Source: CAMCXT01 sp046302715 (GTDB lineage Bacteria; Bacteroidota; Bacteroidia; M30B66). Taken from it: 16,250 nucleotides of DNA. Below the pieces are notes generated by a model. It was given only the letters and a program-made list of their open reading frames with translations. It searched no databases and was not told the DNA's origin. Positions 1-6,866 of the stretch are shown in pieces (position 1 is the first letter of the stretch; the number at the start of each line of letters is the position of its first letter). The stretch spans positions 1 through 16,250 of the forward strand of contig JBKCHQ010000225.1 of assembly GCA_046302715.1 (NCBI GenBank), given 5' to 3'. Made by a program: the position numbers and the translations under genes.

Positions 1-1016
1 GCTTTGGCGTGCATTCGGCCATGCCTGTAAAACTGGCAAAGCGCCTTTGTCCTGATGCATTAATCATTGGCGGCGATATGGAGCTCTACAGCCGTTATTC
101 TAAACTTGTAACCGACATCATTGCCGAACAAGCTCCACTCTATGAAAAGGCCTCGATTGATGAATTTTATCTGGATGTGTCGGGGATGGATCGGTTTTTC
201 GGCATTTGGAAGTGGATGCAGGAGCTCAAGCAGCGAGTGGTACGCGAAAGCGGATTGCCTATAACCTTTGCGTTATCGAGTAACAAAACCGTTTCGAAAA
301 TTGGAACTGGCGAGGCCAAACCCGACGGACAATTGCAGATTCCGGCAGGGGAGGAGAAGCCTTTTCTGTCGCCGCTGCCCGTGAACCGCATTCCTATGAT
401 TGGCGATAAAACTTATACCACGCTCTGCAGCATGGGCATCCGCAAAATAGCTACGCTGCAGGAAATGCCGCCCCAGGCCATGGAGCGGGTTATGGGCCAG
501 CACGGTTTGCTCATCTGGAAAAAGGCAAACGGCATCGACGATTCGCCGGTGCAGCCCTACCGCGAACAGAAATCCATCTCGACCGAACATACCTTCGAAA
601 CCGATACCATTGATGTAAAAATGATACGCACCTTATTAGTGGCTATGGTGGAGAAGTTGGCGTATAAACTTCGTAAATCGAACCGCCTTACGGGCTGCGT
701 AACCGTAAAAATTCGCTATTCCGATTTTGATACGGTAAGCAAGCAGATGCATATTGCCTATACGGCCAACGATACTGTTCTCATGGAACATGTGCGTCAT
801 GTATTCGATCAGCTCTACCGACGCAGAGTGCTGATTCGGCTGGTGGGCGTACGCTTGAGTGCCTTGGTGCGTGGTTCGTATCAAATAAGCCTGTTCGAAG
901 ACACGCCTGCCATGATTAGCCTCTATCAGGCCATGGACCGCATCCGCAACCGCTATGGAAGCACTGCCGTACAACGCGCCATAACACTGGGCGCGGCGTT
1001 TCGGGAGTATGGTTAG
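1..1016 (+). CDS. dinB: DNA polymerase IV (Y-family translesion polymerase), 5'-truncated by window edge
   Basis: Error-prone Y-family polymerase that copies past damaged template bases in the cytoplasm. The reading frame is open to the left edge: base 3 onward reads FGVHSAMP, the conserved finger-region segment of DinB, so about 50 N-terminal residues, including the first catalytic aspartate, lie outside. The palm motif SIDEFYLDVSG begins at base 153 and supplies the acidic catalytic pair (D, E of SIDE). A helix-hairpin-helix-like thumb follows (roughly bases 390-540), then the little-finger domain. A beta-clamp-binding peptide QISLF lies at 882-896, about 40 residues before the C-terminus; the tail after it (AMDRIRNRYG) resembles the region following the clamp motif in DinB/UmuC proteins. 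The stop TAG at 1014-1016 lies inside a candidate terminator hairpin. Codon usage looks more GC-rich than in neighbouring genes. UmuC is the main alternative, but the overall pattern fits DinB better. Confidence 0.93.
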   Translation, partial: FGVHSAMPVKLAKRLCPDALIIGGDMELYSRYSKLVTDIIAEQAPLYEKASIDEFYLDVSGMDRFFGIWKWMQELKQRVVRESGLPITFALSSNKTVSKIGTGEAKPDGQLQIPAGEEKPFLSPLPVNRIPMIGDKTYTTLCSMGIRKIATLQEMPPQAMERVMGQHGLLIWKKANGIDDSPVQPYREQKSISTEHTFETDTIDVKMIRTLLVAMVEKLAYKLRKSNRLTGCVTVKIRYSDFDTVSKQMHIAYTANDTVLMEHVRHVFDQLYRRRVLIRLVGVRLSALVRGSYQISLFEDTPAMISLYQAMDRIRNRYGSTAVQRAITLGAAFREYG

Positions 1017-1056
1017 TCGAATGCGTCCATCCGAAAAACCATGCTCACTATTTTTT
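1007..1056 (+). terminator. Candidate intrinsic terminator of dinB
   Basis: GTATGGTT (1007-1014) can pair with AACCATGC (1037-1044), with one G-T wobble. A further TCG/CGA pairing lies inside across a 2x2 internal loop. A T-rich run (TATTTTTT, ending near 1056) follows a few bases later. The stem includes the dinB stop codon, so it would end transcription directly at the end of the gene. It also sits between two convergent genes, where a terminator is expected. Confidence 0.45.
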
Positions 1057-1858
1057 ACTTAAGGCTGCGTGCAAGGGCCCAGAAGGAGAATGAAGCCTTC
1101 AAAATGGCCTGGATCGATGCTTCTGTAGTTTTAAATATTGTATTCACATTCATCAAGACATAAATCGGATGGCAGCCTTGCGCTATGAGTTCGCTGATAT
1201 AGATATAACTCAGCACATACTTTTTGGTGAATAAATGAGGCGATAGATTATTTACCCGACAGAATTCATCAATGATTTCTAGTGTTGCATCGTCATAGCC
1301 CTTGTCTGCCATGAAAAATCCTAGCTCCCTTCCAATCGCCAAAGAAACCTTTGTAAGTATCTCATACATCTGTTTTTCAGCCTGATTTCTTTCGTCGTCT
1401 GATATATTTTCAAACATGGCGCATGCCTCAATGGCTTCATCGCTATCATCTTCTAAGAAAACCATCTCTTCTGGAGGAGCAATAGCCTTGAGGAATAGTT
1501 TAGCCAACGTATCCATTTCTTCCAAACGTAATCTCTGCGTGGTGGGTTTGCCGCTAAACGATTTAATTCGCTTCATAATTTCTTCGCATGCTCCATCATT
1601 GTATAACGATTCAGAATTTTTTTCTGCATTTCGTGAAGCCCCCGTATCTTCTTTAACACGTGTTTTTTGAACATTCCCTGTAATATGAATAGAAATATCG
1701 CCACGGTTGTTTGTGCTATATGGCAAATTACGGATGTCTATTCGTGGCTTTTCAGTAGCATGTTTTACGAACGTAACTTCTACTTCTTTTTCGTTTTTCT
1801 GCGGTTTTTTTGGCAAAGCCTGCTTTGCTTTTGTTCCCTTCTTTTGAGGTGTGTTCAT
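1055..1858 (-). CDS. Lysine-rich protein of unknown function
   Basis: I do not recognise this 267-residue protein. It has no signal peptide and no transmembrane segment, so it is probably cytoplasmic. The first 30 residues are very basic (many Lys, with KKP/KK clusters). Residues 30-100 look low-complexity and polar. Residues 95-267 look folded and helical, with an acidic patch (LEDDSDEAIEA) near residue 135 and a hydrophobic, aromatic C-terminal part (YVLSYIYISELIAQG). A basic disordered tail followed by a helical domain could fit nucleic-acid or ribosome binding, but that is only inference. The ATG at 1858 is the natural start; a phylum-type promoter about 190 bases upstream implies a long structured leader. 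The gene is convergent with dinB, with a 38-base gap. Composition along the reading frame looks like a real gene, and the opposite-strand frames here are shadows. Confidence 0.75.
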   Translation of the reverse strand: MNTPQKKGTKAKQALPKKPQKNEKEVEVTFVKHATEKPRIDIRNLPYSTNNRGDISIHITGNVQKTRVKEDTGASRNAEKNSESLYNDGACEEIMKRIKSFSGKPTTQRLRLEEMDTLAKLFLKAIAPPEEMVFLEDDSDEAIEACAMFENISDDERNQAEKQMYEILTKVSLAIGRELGFFMADKGYDDATLEIIDEFCRVNNLSPHLFTKKYVLSYIYISELIAQGCHPIYVLMNVNTIFKTTEASIQAILKASFSFWALARSLK

Positions 1859-2038
1859 GGTATACTTGTTTTAAAGGTTACGCAACAAGCAACGCAAACG
1901 AGTTTTGAACGATGCGGTGCACATCGAGACAAACAGCGGCTAAAAGGGAGGCTATCGTTTATTTTGGCGCCCGGCCCTCATCGTTTTACCACCGCGGCCC
2001 GTCGGCTCGGTTGGTTCCACCCGCAGTGGATCTTGATG
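1859..2038 (-). other. Untranslated leader with a GC-rich block, possibly structured RNA
   Basis: This is the predicted 5' leader of the lysine-rich gene. Its centre (about 1965-2035) is strikingly GC-rich, whereas the flanks are AT-rich. Read on the minus strand it contains the short hairpin CCAC-TGCGG-GTGG (2029-2017), further G/C runs (GGGCCGCGG, GGGCCGGGCGCC), and a second hairpin CGATG-TGCACCG-CATCG (1926-1910). I see no convincing short reading frame that starts in it. It could be a regulatory leader, an independent small RNA, or a dispersed GC-rich intergenic repeat. The sequence alone does not decide between these. Confidence 0.35.
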
Positions 2039-2044
2039 ATGTTG

Positions 2045-2073
2045 CAAATCTATATAAAGTATTTTACCTGCAA
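2045..2073 (-). promoter_or_regulatory. Bacteroidota-type promoter for the lysine-rich gene
   Basis: On the minus strand the sequence reads TTG (2073-2071), an 18-base spacer, then TAGATTTG (2052-2045), a perfect TAnnTTTG -7 element. Transcription would start near 2038 and run toward the gene starting at 1858, giving a 5' leader of about 180 nt. No other good promoter match was seen closer to the ATG. GTTGCA (2041-2046) and TGCAAC (2069-2074) also form an inverted repeat that brackets the promoter. Confidence 0.5.
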
Positions 2074-2185
2074 CGCATTTGTAAAAAAAAATAAAAAATA
2101 TTTTTCGGGGCGAGTTTTCGTACATTTTGGAGTAGTGTGTCTCGGGGGTACAGCCCAGATAGCGTACATTATTTTATAGTTTTAA

Positions 2186-2212
2186 GTGCGCTCATTTTCA
2201 AATGAGCTGCGC
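2186..2212. repeat. Inverted repeat (hairpin) in the 1859-2398 intergenic region
   Basis: GCTCATT (2190-2196) and AATGAGC (2201-2207) are perfect complements around TTCA. The stem can be extended by GTGC/GCGC if T2208 is bulged out. It lies about 155 bases before the -7 element of the large secreted-protein gene and has no T-tract on either side. It could be a protein-binding site or part of a small transcript. The rest of 2075-2345 holds an A-rich run (2083-2100) and nothing else I can name. Confidence 0.35.
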
Positions 2213-2347
2213 ATATTTGGGGGACATAGGTATTCTGTTAGCTTTAACGAATCCCAATCGTGGTGTTAGTTTTAGGTGGCCGAGTTAAGATAATCAAAAC
2301 AACCATTCTCACTATCTATTTGTTAAGTAATGCATTATTATTATTAA

Positions 2348-2374
2348 TTGTTTTTTCTTAAAGGTGTATATTTG
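2348..2374 (+). promoter_or_regulatory. Bacteroidota-type promoter for the large secreted protein
   Basis: TATATTTG at 2367-2374 is a perfect TAnnTTTG -7 element. TTG at 2348-2350 lies 16 bases upstream, slightly shorter than the usual spacing. Transcription would begin around 2380, giving a leader of only about 20 nt before the ATG at 2399, which has no evident Shine-Dalgarno sequence. Confidence 0.55.
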
Positions 2375-2398
2375 ACACTTTAATAGGCTCGCCATTCT

Positions 2399-5300
2399 AT
2401 GAAACATTCTTTGATCAAAACTACCATTTCCCTACTTCTCATTGTTTTCGCTCAATTAGCCTCAGCGCAGATTTTTGAGCCTGAAGGACTCAATATTCCC
2501 GGAACTTGGAATTCATTTGTCAATCCACCTTTGAGCGACTCACCTTTTGGCAGTGGCACCCAGGTTAATAATGGAGGGGTTCAACTCATTAATGCGGGTA
2601 CGCGTCGTTGGCAAGCAGGATTTTATTGCTCTAATGCCCCCGGCAGCGTTAGTTCGGGAGTAAAGTCGTTTTTATTTACCAGCGGGCCTGTCAATAATGC
2701 ATATGCTAATAAATGGAGCGGTACAGCCGTTCAGGTAAATACCCTTCAAAACTATGTTTTTAATAATCTGGCACTGCCCGATAATTCTGTTACACTAGAC
2801 TCAAACTTCTGGTATACCATAAATTGGCGCGATGCAGGCTACCAATCCACATCAGCCATCTTTATGAAAACAGAAAATGAACCCATAACGCCTGATTCTT
2901 TGCATTTTACCGCCGCATCAGGTTATGCCGCTCAGAATACCGCTGTTGGAGTTACTGTTTTTCTTCCGCAACTGCCATCGCCTGAAGAGCGCTTTTTTAT
3001 CCGCTATACTACCGATGGATTTGGCGCTTCGCAAATTGTTCCGCTTACTGGATTCGATTCTATTCTTACCGCAACTATTCCGGGACAATTACCCGGCGCT
3101 GAGGTTAACTTTTACGTGTTTTCTTCAACTATTGTAAACCCAACGGCTAACTTCGATATGGTAAGTTTAAGAATACTTAACAACGATGGCCTCAATTATC
3201 GGTATTCGGTGCTCGATACTAATGCCTTGGTAAATTTAGGACCCGATTTTGAACTTTGCTCGGGTACTGGTCCATGGGATTTAGCCGTCAATCAGACCTA
3301 TGAGTCCTATTTATGGTCCACCGGAAGCACCGACAGCAGCATCACCGTTAGCCAAGCGGGAACGTATTGGGTCGAGGTGGCACTTGCCGGATTTGTAGAT
3401 CGCGATACCATTACCTTCGGTTTGTTGCCGCAACCTGATGTTGATTTGGGCGGCGACACTGTAGTATGCAGTGGCAGCACTCTCCTGCTGGAATCTGGCT
3501 TTAGTTTCGGTCCATCGTCGGGCGTCATCACAATTATTTACGATGCTACACAGGGGCAAACTCAATTAGCCGATTTAGATACCTTAAACGATGGTGTTTA
3601 CATGCACGCTGGCTATGAAGCCGTACCTTTTGGCGGTGCTGTTAACTGGGTTGGCAACTGGGGGCAGGATGATGGAGTAGGGGCGATGACCTATCTCGGA
3701 AATAACCTATGGTCCATCACCTTCAATATTTTCGAATATTTTGCCATACCGGGAAATGCGTCTGTGAGCGGCTTGTTTTTGGTGTTTCGTAACAGCGATG
3801 GCTCGCTCACTGGTAAAGATGATTTCGGGAATGATATTTTTATTAATCTGCAACAAGGCGGTGCAACAAGTGTATTTGACGGCATTTCGGCCGATGTGGA
3901 ATATAGTCCAATATCTTCGATAATATGGTCGGACGGAAGCGAAAATTCGAGCCTCGAGGTGAGTCAGAGCGGTACTTACAGCGTTACGATAACTACCAAT
4001 GCTGGTTGCGAGGCCATTGACTCCATATCGGTTCAGTTTTTAACAGTACCTGCATTACAAGTCAGCAACGATACAGTTCTTTGCAGTAATTCGTTTTCAC
4101 TTCAGCTCCAGGCAAACGGTAATTTTGAGACATATCAATGGAGCAACGGTTCCACTGCTTCTTCTATTTTAGTAAGTCAAGGGGGCGATTACGTAGTAAC
4201 AGCTACTGCTCAAAATTCGTGTATTAAAACCGACACTGTTAGTGTAACAGTGGCTCCCTTATTGGTTAACAGTGCTCTTTTACCTTCCTATTTATTGTGT
4301 GGAAGTGGTTCTGTAGTGCTTTCTCCCGGTGTTTCGCTTTCGCCTCAGGGCGATTCGCTTACCATTACATACGATGCCACTCAAGGACAAACTCAGTTGG
4401 TTGATGCGCCCAGCATTTACATGCACTCTACATTCGAATACGCTCCGTTTACTGGCGGTGTAGAACCTTGGGTTGGTAATTGGGGGCAAGACGATGGCAT
4501 CGGACAAATGATCCAAATTGGCGATAACTTGTGGAGCATCACCATCAATATATATGATTATTACGCTATTCCAGTGGATTCCTTGGTTAATGGTTTATTC
4601 ATAGTATTTAGAAATGCCGATGGAACCTTAACTGGGAAGGACGATAGCGGCAATGATATTTTTCTGAATTTGAATGGTCCTTTTCCTGGCTCAACTTTTA
4701 ACGGAATTACGGCAACGCTAAATAGTAGTCCGGTAAGCGCTATACTATGGTCAAACGGTTCCAGTACGTCTGAAATTTTGGTATCGCAGGGTGGAACATA
4801 TACCGTTAGTTTTATTGATGATAACGGTTGCGTTGTGTCAGACACCACTCAAGTTAATCAGGCGCAGGGGGCAGAGATTAATCTGGGCGCTGATCGAATT
4901 TTGTGTAATGGCGAAAGTGCTACGCTTAATGCAGGTTCGGGCTTTGCTCAATATACTTGGAATACTGGCGCAACACAGAGTAGCATTCAAGTAAATACAA
5001 ATGGTGTTTACGGACTAACAGCGGTGAGTTCCGAAGGATGTACGGCATCCGATTCGGTAAACGTACAGGTGATTAATGCTCCTGTAGCACAGTTTTCGTA
5101 TGCGGCTTCAAACGGATTGCTAGTCTCGTTTATTGATCAGAGCACCGGTCCTGCAGCATATGCTTGGGATTTTGAGTCGGATGGAATTGTTGATTTAACC
5201 TTGCCTGGAAATCAACAGCATGAATTCGATTCGGCAGGAGTGTATACCGTGCGTTTAGTGGTTTCGAATCTTTGTGGCTCCGACACGCTGGAAGCTATTG

Positions 5301-5572
5301 TTGATTTGAGCAGTGCCATAGGGTTTGAAACACATTCCAATAAAATGCTGCGCATGTGGCCCAATCCGGCCAGTGATTATATCAATATAGCGTTAAACAG
5401 ATCTGTTAACACGACATGTAGAATTTGGGATATTTCAGGAAGATTGGTAAGAGAATATTTGTGGGATGGAGAACCTCAGAAATTAGATGTCTCTTCAATA
5501 CATCCAGGTGTTTATGCCATTGAGATAGTTAGTGGCGATGGATCAATCGTTAAGAAAATTATCATCCAATAA
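2399..5572 (+). CDS. T9SS-secreted multidomain protein with Ig-like repeats and two nested carbohydrate-binding-like modules
   Basis: A 1057-residue exported protein. Residues 1-23 are a signal peptide ending ASA. Residues 24-160 form an N-terminal beta-rich region seen in Bacteroidota cargo proteins, and 161-245 a second beta module (TTDGFGASQIV). Five Ig-like repeats follow (about 279-345, 348-547, 551-620, 624-820, 824-893), each with an LC-G motif, WS/N-x-G and VSQ-GTY-like strands. Repeats 2 and 4 are split by near-duplicate inserted modules of about 130 residues, which have conserved aromatic residues (W417, W421, W438 and W691, W695, W712) reminiscent of starch-binding modules. A PKD domain covers about 894-971 (AYAWDFESDGI). 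Residues 983-1057 match a type A T9SS sorting domain (MWPNPASDY, then a PGVYAIEI strand). No catalytic domain is visible, so a binding or adhesive surface role is likely; that and glycan binding are inference. It is monocistronic, with its own promoter and a candidate bidirectional terminator. Confidence 0.88.
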   Translation: MKHSLIKTTISLLLIVFAQLASAQIFEPEGLNIPGTWNSFVNPPLSDSPFGSGTQVNNGGVQLINAGTRRWQAGFYCSNAPGSVSSGVKSFLFTSGPVNNAYANKWSGTAVQVNTLQNYVFNNLALPDNSVTLDSNFWYTINWRDAGYQSTSAIFMKTENEPITPDSLHFTAASGYAAQNTAVGVTVFLPQLPSPEERFFIRYTTDGFGASQIVPLTGFDSILTATIPGQLPGAEVNFYVFSSTIVNPTANFDMVSLRILNNDGLNYRYSVLDTNALVNLGPDFELCSGTGPWDLAVNQTYESYLWSTGSTDSSITVSQAGTYWVEVALAGFVDRDTITFGLLPQPDVDLGGDTVVCSGSTLLLESGFSFGPSSGVITIIYDATQGQTQLADLDTLNDGVYMHAGYEAVPFGGAVNWVGNWGQDDGVGAMTYLGNNLWSITFNIFEYFAIPGNASVSGLFLVFRNSDGSLTGKDDFGNDIFINLQQGGATSVFDGISADVEYSPISSIIWSDGSENSSLEVSQSGTYSVTITTNAGCEAIDSISVQFLTVPALQVSNDTVLCSNSFSLQLQANGNFETYQWSNGSTASSILVSQGGDYVVTATAQNSCIKTDTVSVTVAPLLVNSALLPSYLLCGSGSVVLSPGVSLSPQGDSLTITYDATQGQTQLVDAPSIYMHSTFEYAPFTGGVEPWVGNWGQDDGIGQMIQIGDNLWSITINIYDYYAIPVDSLVNGLFIVFRNADGTLTGKDDSGNDIFLNLNGPFPGSTFNGITATLNSSPVSAILWSNGSSTSEILVSQGGTYTVSFIDDNGCVVSDTTQVNQAQGAEINLGADRILCNGESATLNAGSGFAQYTWNTGATQSSIQVNTNGVYGLTAVSSEGCTASDSVNVQVINAPVAQFSYAASNGLLVSFIDQSTGPAAYAWDFESDGIVDLTLPGNQQHEFDSAGVYTVRLVVSNLCGSDTLEAIVDLSSAIGFETHSNKMLRMWPNPASDYINIALNRSVNTTCRIWDISGRLVREYLWDGEPQKLDVSSIHPGVYAIEIVSGDGSIVKKIIIQ
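3524..3919 (+). repeat. Nested module, copy 1 (residues 376-507 of the secreted protein)
   Basis: First copy of a module of about 130 residues inserted into Ig-like repeat 2, between the strand ending LLLESG and the strand starting IIWSDGS. It shares YDATQGQTQL, WVGNWGQDDG, NLWSI, LVFRN-DG-LTGKDD and GNDIF with copy 2. By eye the two copies are roughly 60% identical. The spaced tryptophans suggest a carbohydrate-binding beta-sandwich, which is inferred. Confidence 0.7.
4355..4741 (+). repeat. Nested module, copy 2 (residues 653-781 of the secreted protein)
   Basis: Second copy, inserted into Ig-like repeat 4 at the equivalent position, just before the strand AILWSNGS. It has a 4-residue deletion relative to copy 1 before the YMH motif. 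The order plain Ig, split Ig, plain Ig, split Ig suggests that a two-domain unit was tandemly duplicated. Confidence 0.7.
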
Positions 5573-5581
5573 CCATACGCA

Positions 5582-5633
5582 TATCCTTCTTTTTAAAGCA
5601 ATTAAATTACTTTGGTTTAAAATAAAAAGGATA
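5582..5633. terminator. Candidate bidirectional terminator between convergent genes
   Basis: TATCCTT (5582-5588) and AAGGATA (5627-5633) are perfect complements. The stem can extend inward through T-rich and A-rich segments with a few mismatches. A T-run lies on each strand next to the 7-bp base of the stem. It lies in the 69-base gap between the end of the secreted-protein gene and the end of the convergent reductase gene. The stem is AT-rich, so its strength is uncertain. Confidence 0.4.
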
Positions 5634-5641
5634 AATTAAGA

Positions 5642-6763
5642 TTAAATATTCACATCGCTGAAGTTGTTTTCAACGCCGTAACGAATCATTCCTCTAAAGG
5701 TATGTGCATCTATTTCGGGAATAGGCAAAATAGAACTTAGCAGCTGGGTGTCGTATTCGTTTTTAGGCGCATTTAAATACGGACTGAGGTGTTTACCTAT
5801 TTTTTCAAAATATAAGCGCTCGGTAAAGTTTTGATATTCCTTAAACTCTTCAAGCGGTACCAAGTTAAAATTGGGATGGCCTGCTTCTTCCATAATTATT
5901 TTTATACCACCCGCAATATCATAGCTTTTATTATGGGCAATGTTAAGTTGAATGATATCATTTCTTTGGAATGTATTTACGATCACTTTAGCCACATAAT
6001 CAACCGGTATGATGTTTAATCCGGTATCGAAGGTTATAGGGATGCGAACATTTTCATTTTTTTTCGACTTGGAATAAAAATGAAAAAATTTGCCAAGCAG
6101 GTAAAAGCCCATATATTTTAGTACATGGAATCGATTTTCTTCCCCCATCAATTTACCACCAATTACACTGGGCCGAAGTATTTGATATGGTATTCCTTTC
6201 TCGTTACAGAATTGAGCTACATATTTTTCCGACTCAAATTTGGCATTTTCATATGCATTTCTAAAATCGGGTTTGAAGTCTAAATTTGCAAAATCATTAG
6301 CGATAAGTCCTGCTCTGACACCCGAGCAATATGCCGTACTTACATAAATAAATTTTTTGATGTACGGCCCAAAAGTGTTCAAAAAACTTTCGGTAACCTT
6401 TTTATTTTCATTGTAAATTGAATCGTAATGTTGGGCATCTGTTGATAAGTTTACAAATCCGGCTGAATGAATAAAATAAGCATCTCCAAGTAAGCGCGAA
6501 AGCGTGTTCGGGTCTGTAATGTTTTGACTATCTATGATTTCTATAAATTTATTTATGCCATCTAAACCAATTTCGCCAATTTTTTTTGGAACAAATGAAG
6601 ACGTTAATAATGTCGCAATACGTTCTGCGGCAGTAACTTTTGAGTTACCTCTCGTAATCAGGAATAGCTTACCATCAATACCATTATCAATAAAATGAAG
6701 AAGAACTTCAAAAATTATTTCTGAGCCAAGAACACCCGTACCTCCAGAGAGAATTATTTTCAT
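5642..6763 (-). CDS. Extended SDR / thioester reductase-like NAD(P)-dependent oxidoreductase
   Basis: A stand-alone 373-residue Rossmann-fold enzyme. The glycine-rich cofactor motif GGTGVLG is at residues 7-13. An Arg at 38 (ITRG), where NADPH-preferring members carry a basic residue, suggests NADP. The catalytic serine segment STAYCSG is at 142-148 and the Y-x3-K pair at Y171/K175; RPSVIGG (197-203) and NIIPVDYVAKVI (250-261) are typical of the NAD_binding_4 branch (male sterility, carboxylic acid and thioester reductase domains). That branch usually reduces acyl thioesters to aldehydes or alcohols; the substrate here cannot be read from sequence. No carrier or adenylation domain is attached. 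The ATG at 6763 is the first good start, and interleaved inverted repeats lie 28-68 bases upstream. The gene is visibly more AT-rich than most neighbours. A Nudix-type regulator lies directly upstream on the same strand. Confidence 0.8.
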   Translation of the reverse strand: MKIILSGGTGVLGSEIIFEVLLHFIDNGIDGKLFLITRGNSKVTAAERIATLLTSSFVPKKIGEIGLDGINKFIEIIDSQNITDPNTLSRLLGDAYFIHSAGFVNLSTDAQHYDSIYNENKKVTESFLNTFGPYIKKFIYVSTAYCSGVRAGLIANDFANLDFKPDFRNAYENAKFESEKYVAQFCNEKGIPYQILRPSVIGGKLMGEENRFHVLKYMGFYLLGKFFHFYSKSKKNENVRIPITFDTGLNIIPVDYVAKVIVNTFQRNDIIQLNIAHNKSYDIAGGIKIIMEEAGHPNFNLVPLEEFKEYQNFTERLYFEKIGKHLSPYLNAPKNEYDTQLLSSILPIPEIDAHTFRGMIRYGVENNFSDVNI

Positions 6764-6790
6764 TGCGTAAAAATAGTAAAGGTTGGGTAG

Positions 6791-6831
6791 GTGATATACA
6801 CTGTTTAAAAGAATATCACTCTTTTTTAAAC
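6791..6831 (-). promoter_or_regulatory. Two interleaved inverted repeats upstream of the reductase gene
   Basis: Repeat A is GTGATAT (6791-6797) with ATATCAC (6813-6819), 7 bp perfect. Repeat B is GTTTAAAA (6803-6810) with TTTTAAAC (6824-6831), 8 bp perfect. The arms alternate A-B-A'-B', with gaps of 5, 2 and 4 bases. Half-site centres are about 22 bases apart, the spacing expected for a dimeric regulator. This could be an operator for the adjacent Nudix-type regulator. If transcribed, it could be two mutually exclusive hairpins or a pseudoknot. No convincing -7 element was found between it and the ATG. Confidence 0.45.
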
Positions 6832-6866
6832 TGCATAGATTTTAATTGCAAGGCGCAAACCCAACA

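Noticed and set aside
1870..1935. tRNA-like T-loop (GTTCAAA on the minus strand near 1910)
   Set aside because: The flanking bases cannot form a T-arm or acceptor stem, and no anticodon arm is present.
1667..2179. Plus-strand open frame of 170 codons over the start of the lysine-rich gene and its leader
   Set aside because: It lies antisense to a better-supported gene, has poor protein-like composition (runs of Phe/Leu/Cys from T-rich DNA) and no promoter or start context. Its apparent length comes from the GC-rich block.
3300..5070. Possible recent tandem DNA repeat or assembly duplication in the large secreted-protein gene
   Set aside because: The two modules have diverged at the DNA level and differ by short indels, so this is an old protein-level duplication and not an assembly artefact.
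6791..6829. Reading the GTGATAT/ATATCAC repeat plus T-run as a plus-strand terminator
   Set aside because: A T6 tract does follow on the plus strand, but no plus-strand gene ends nearby; a regulatory role for the minus-strand gene is more plausible.
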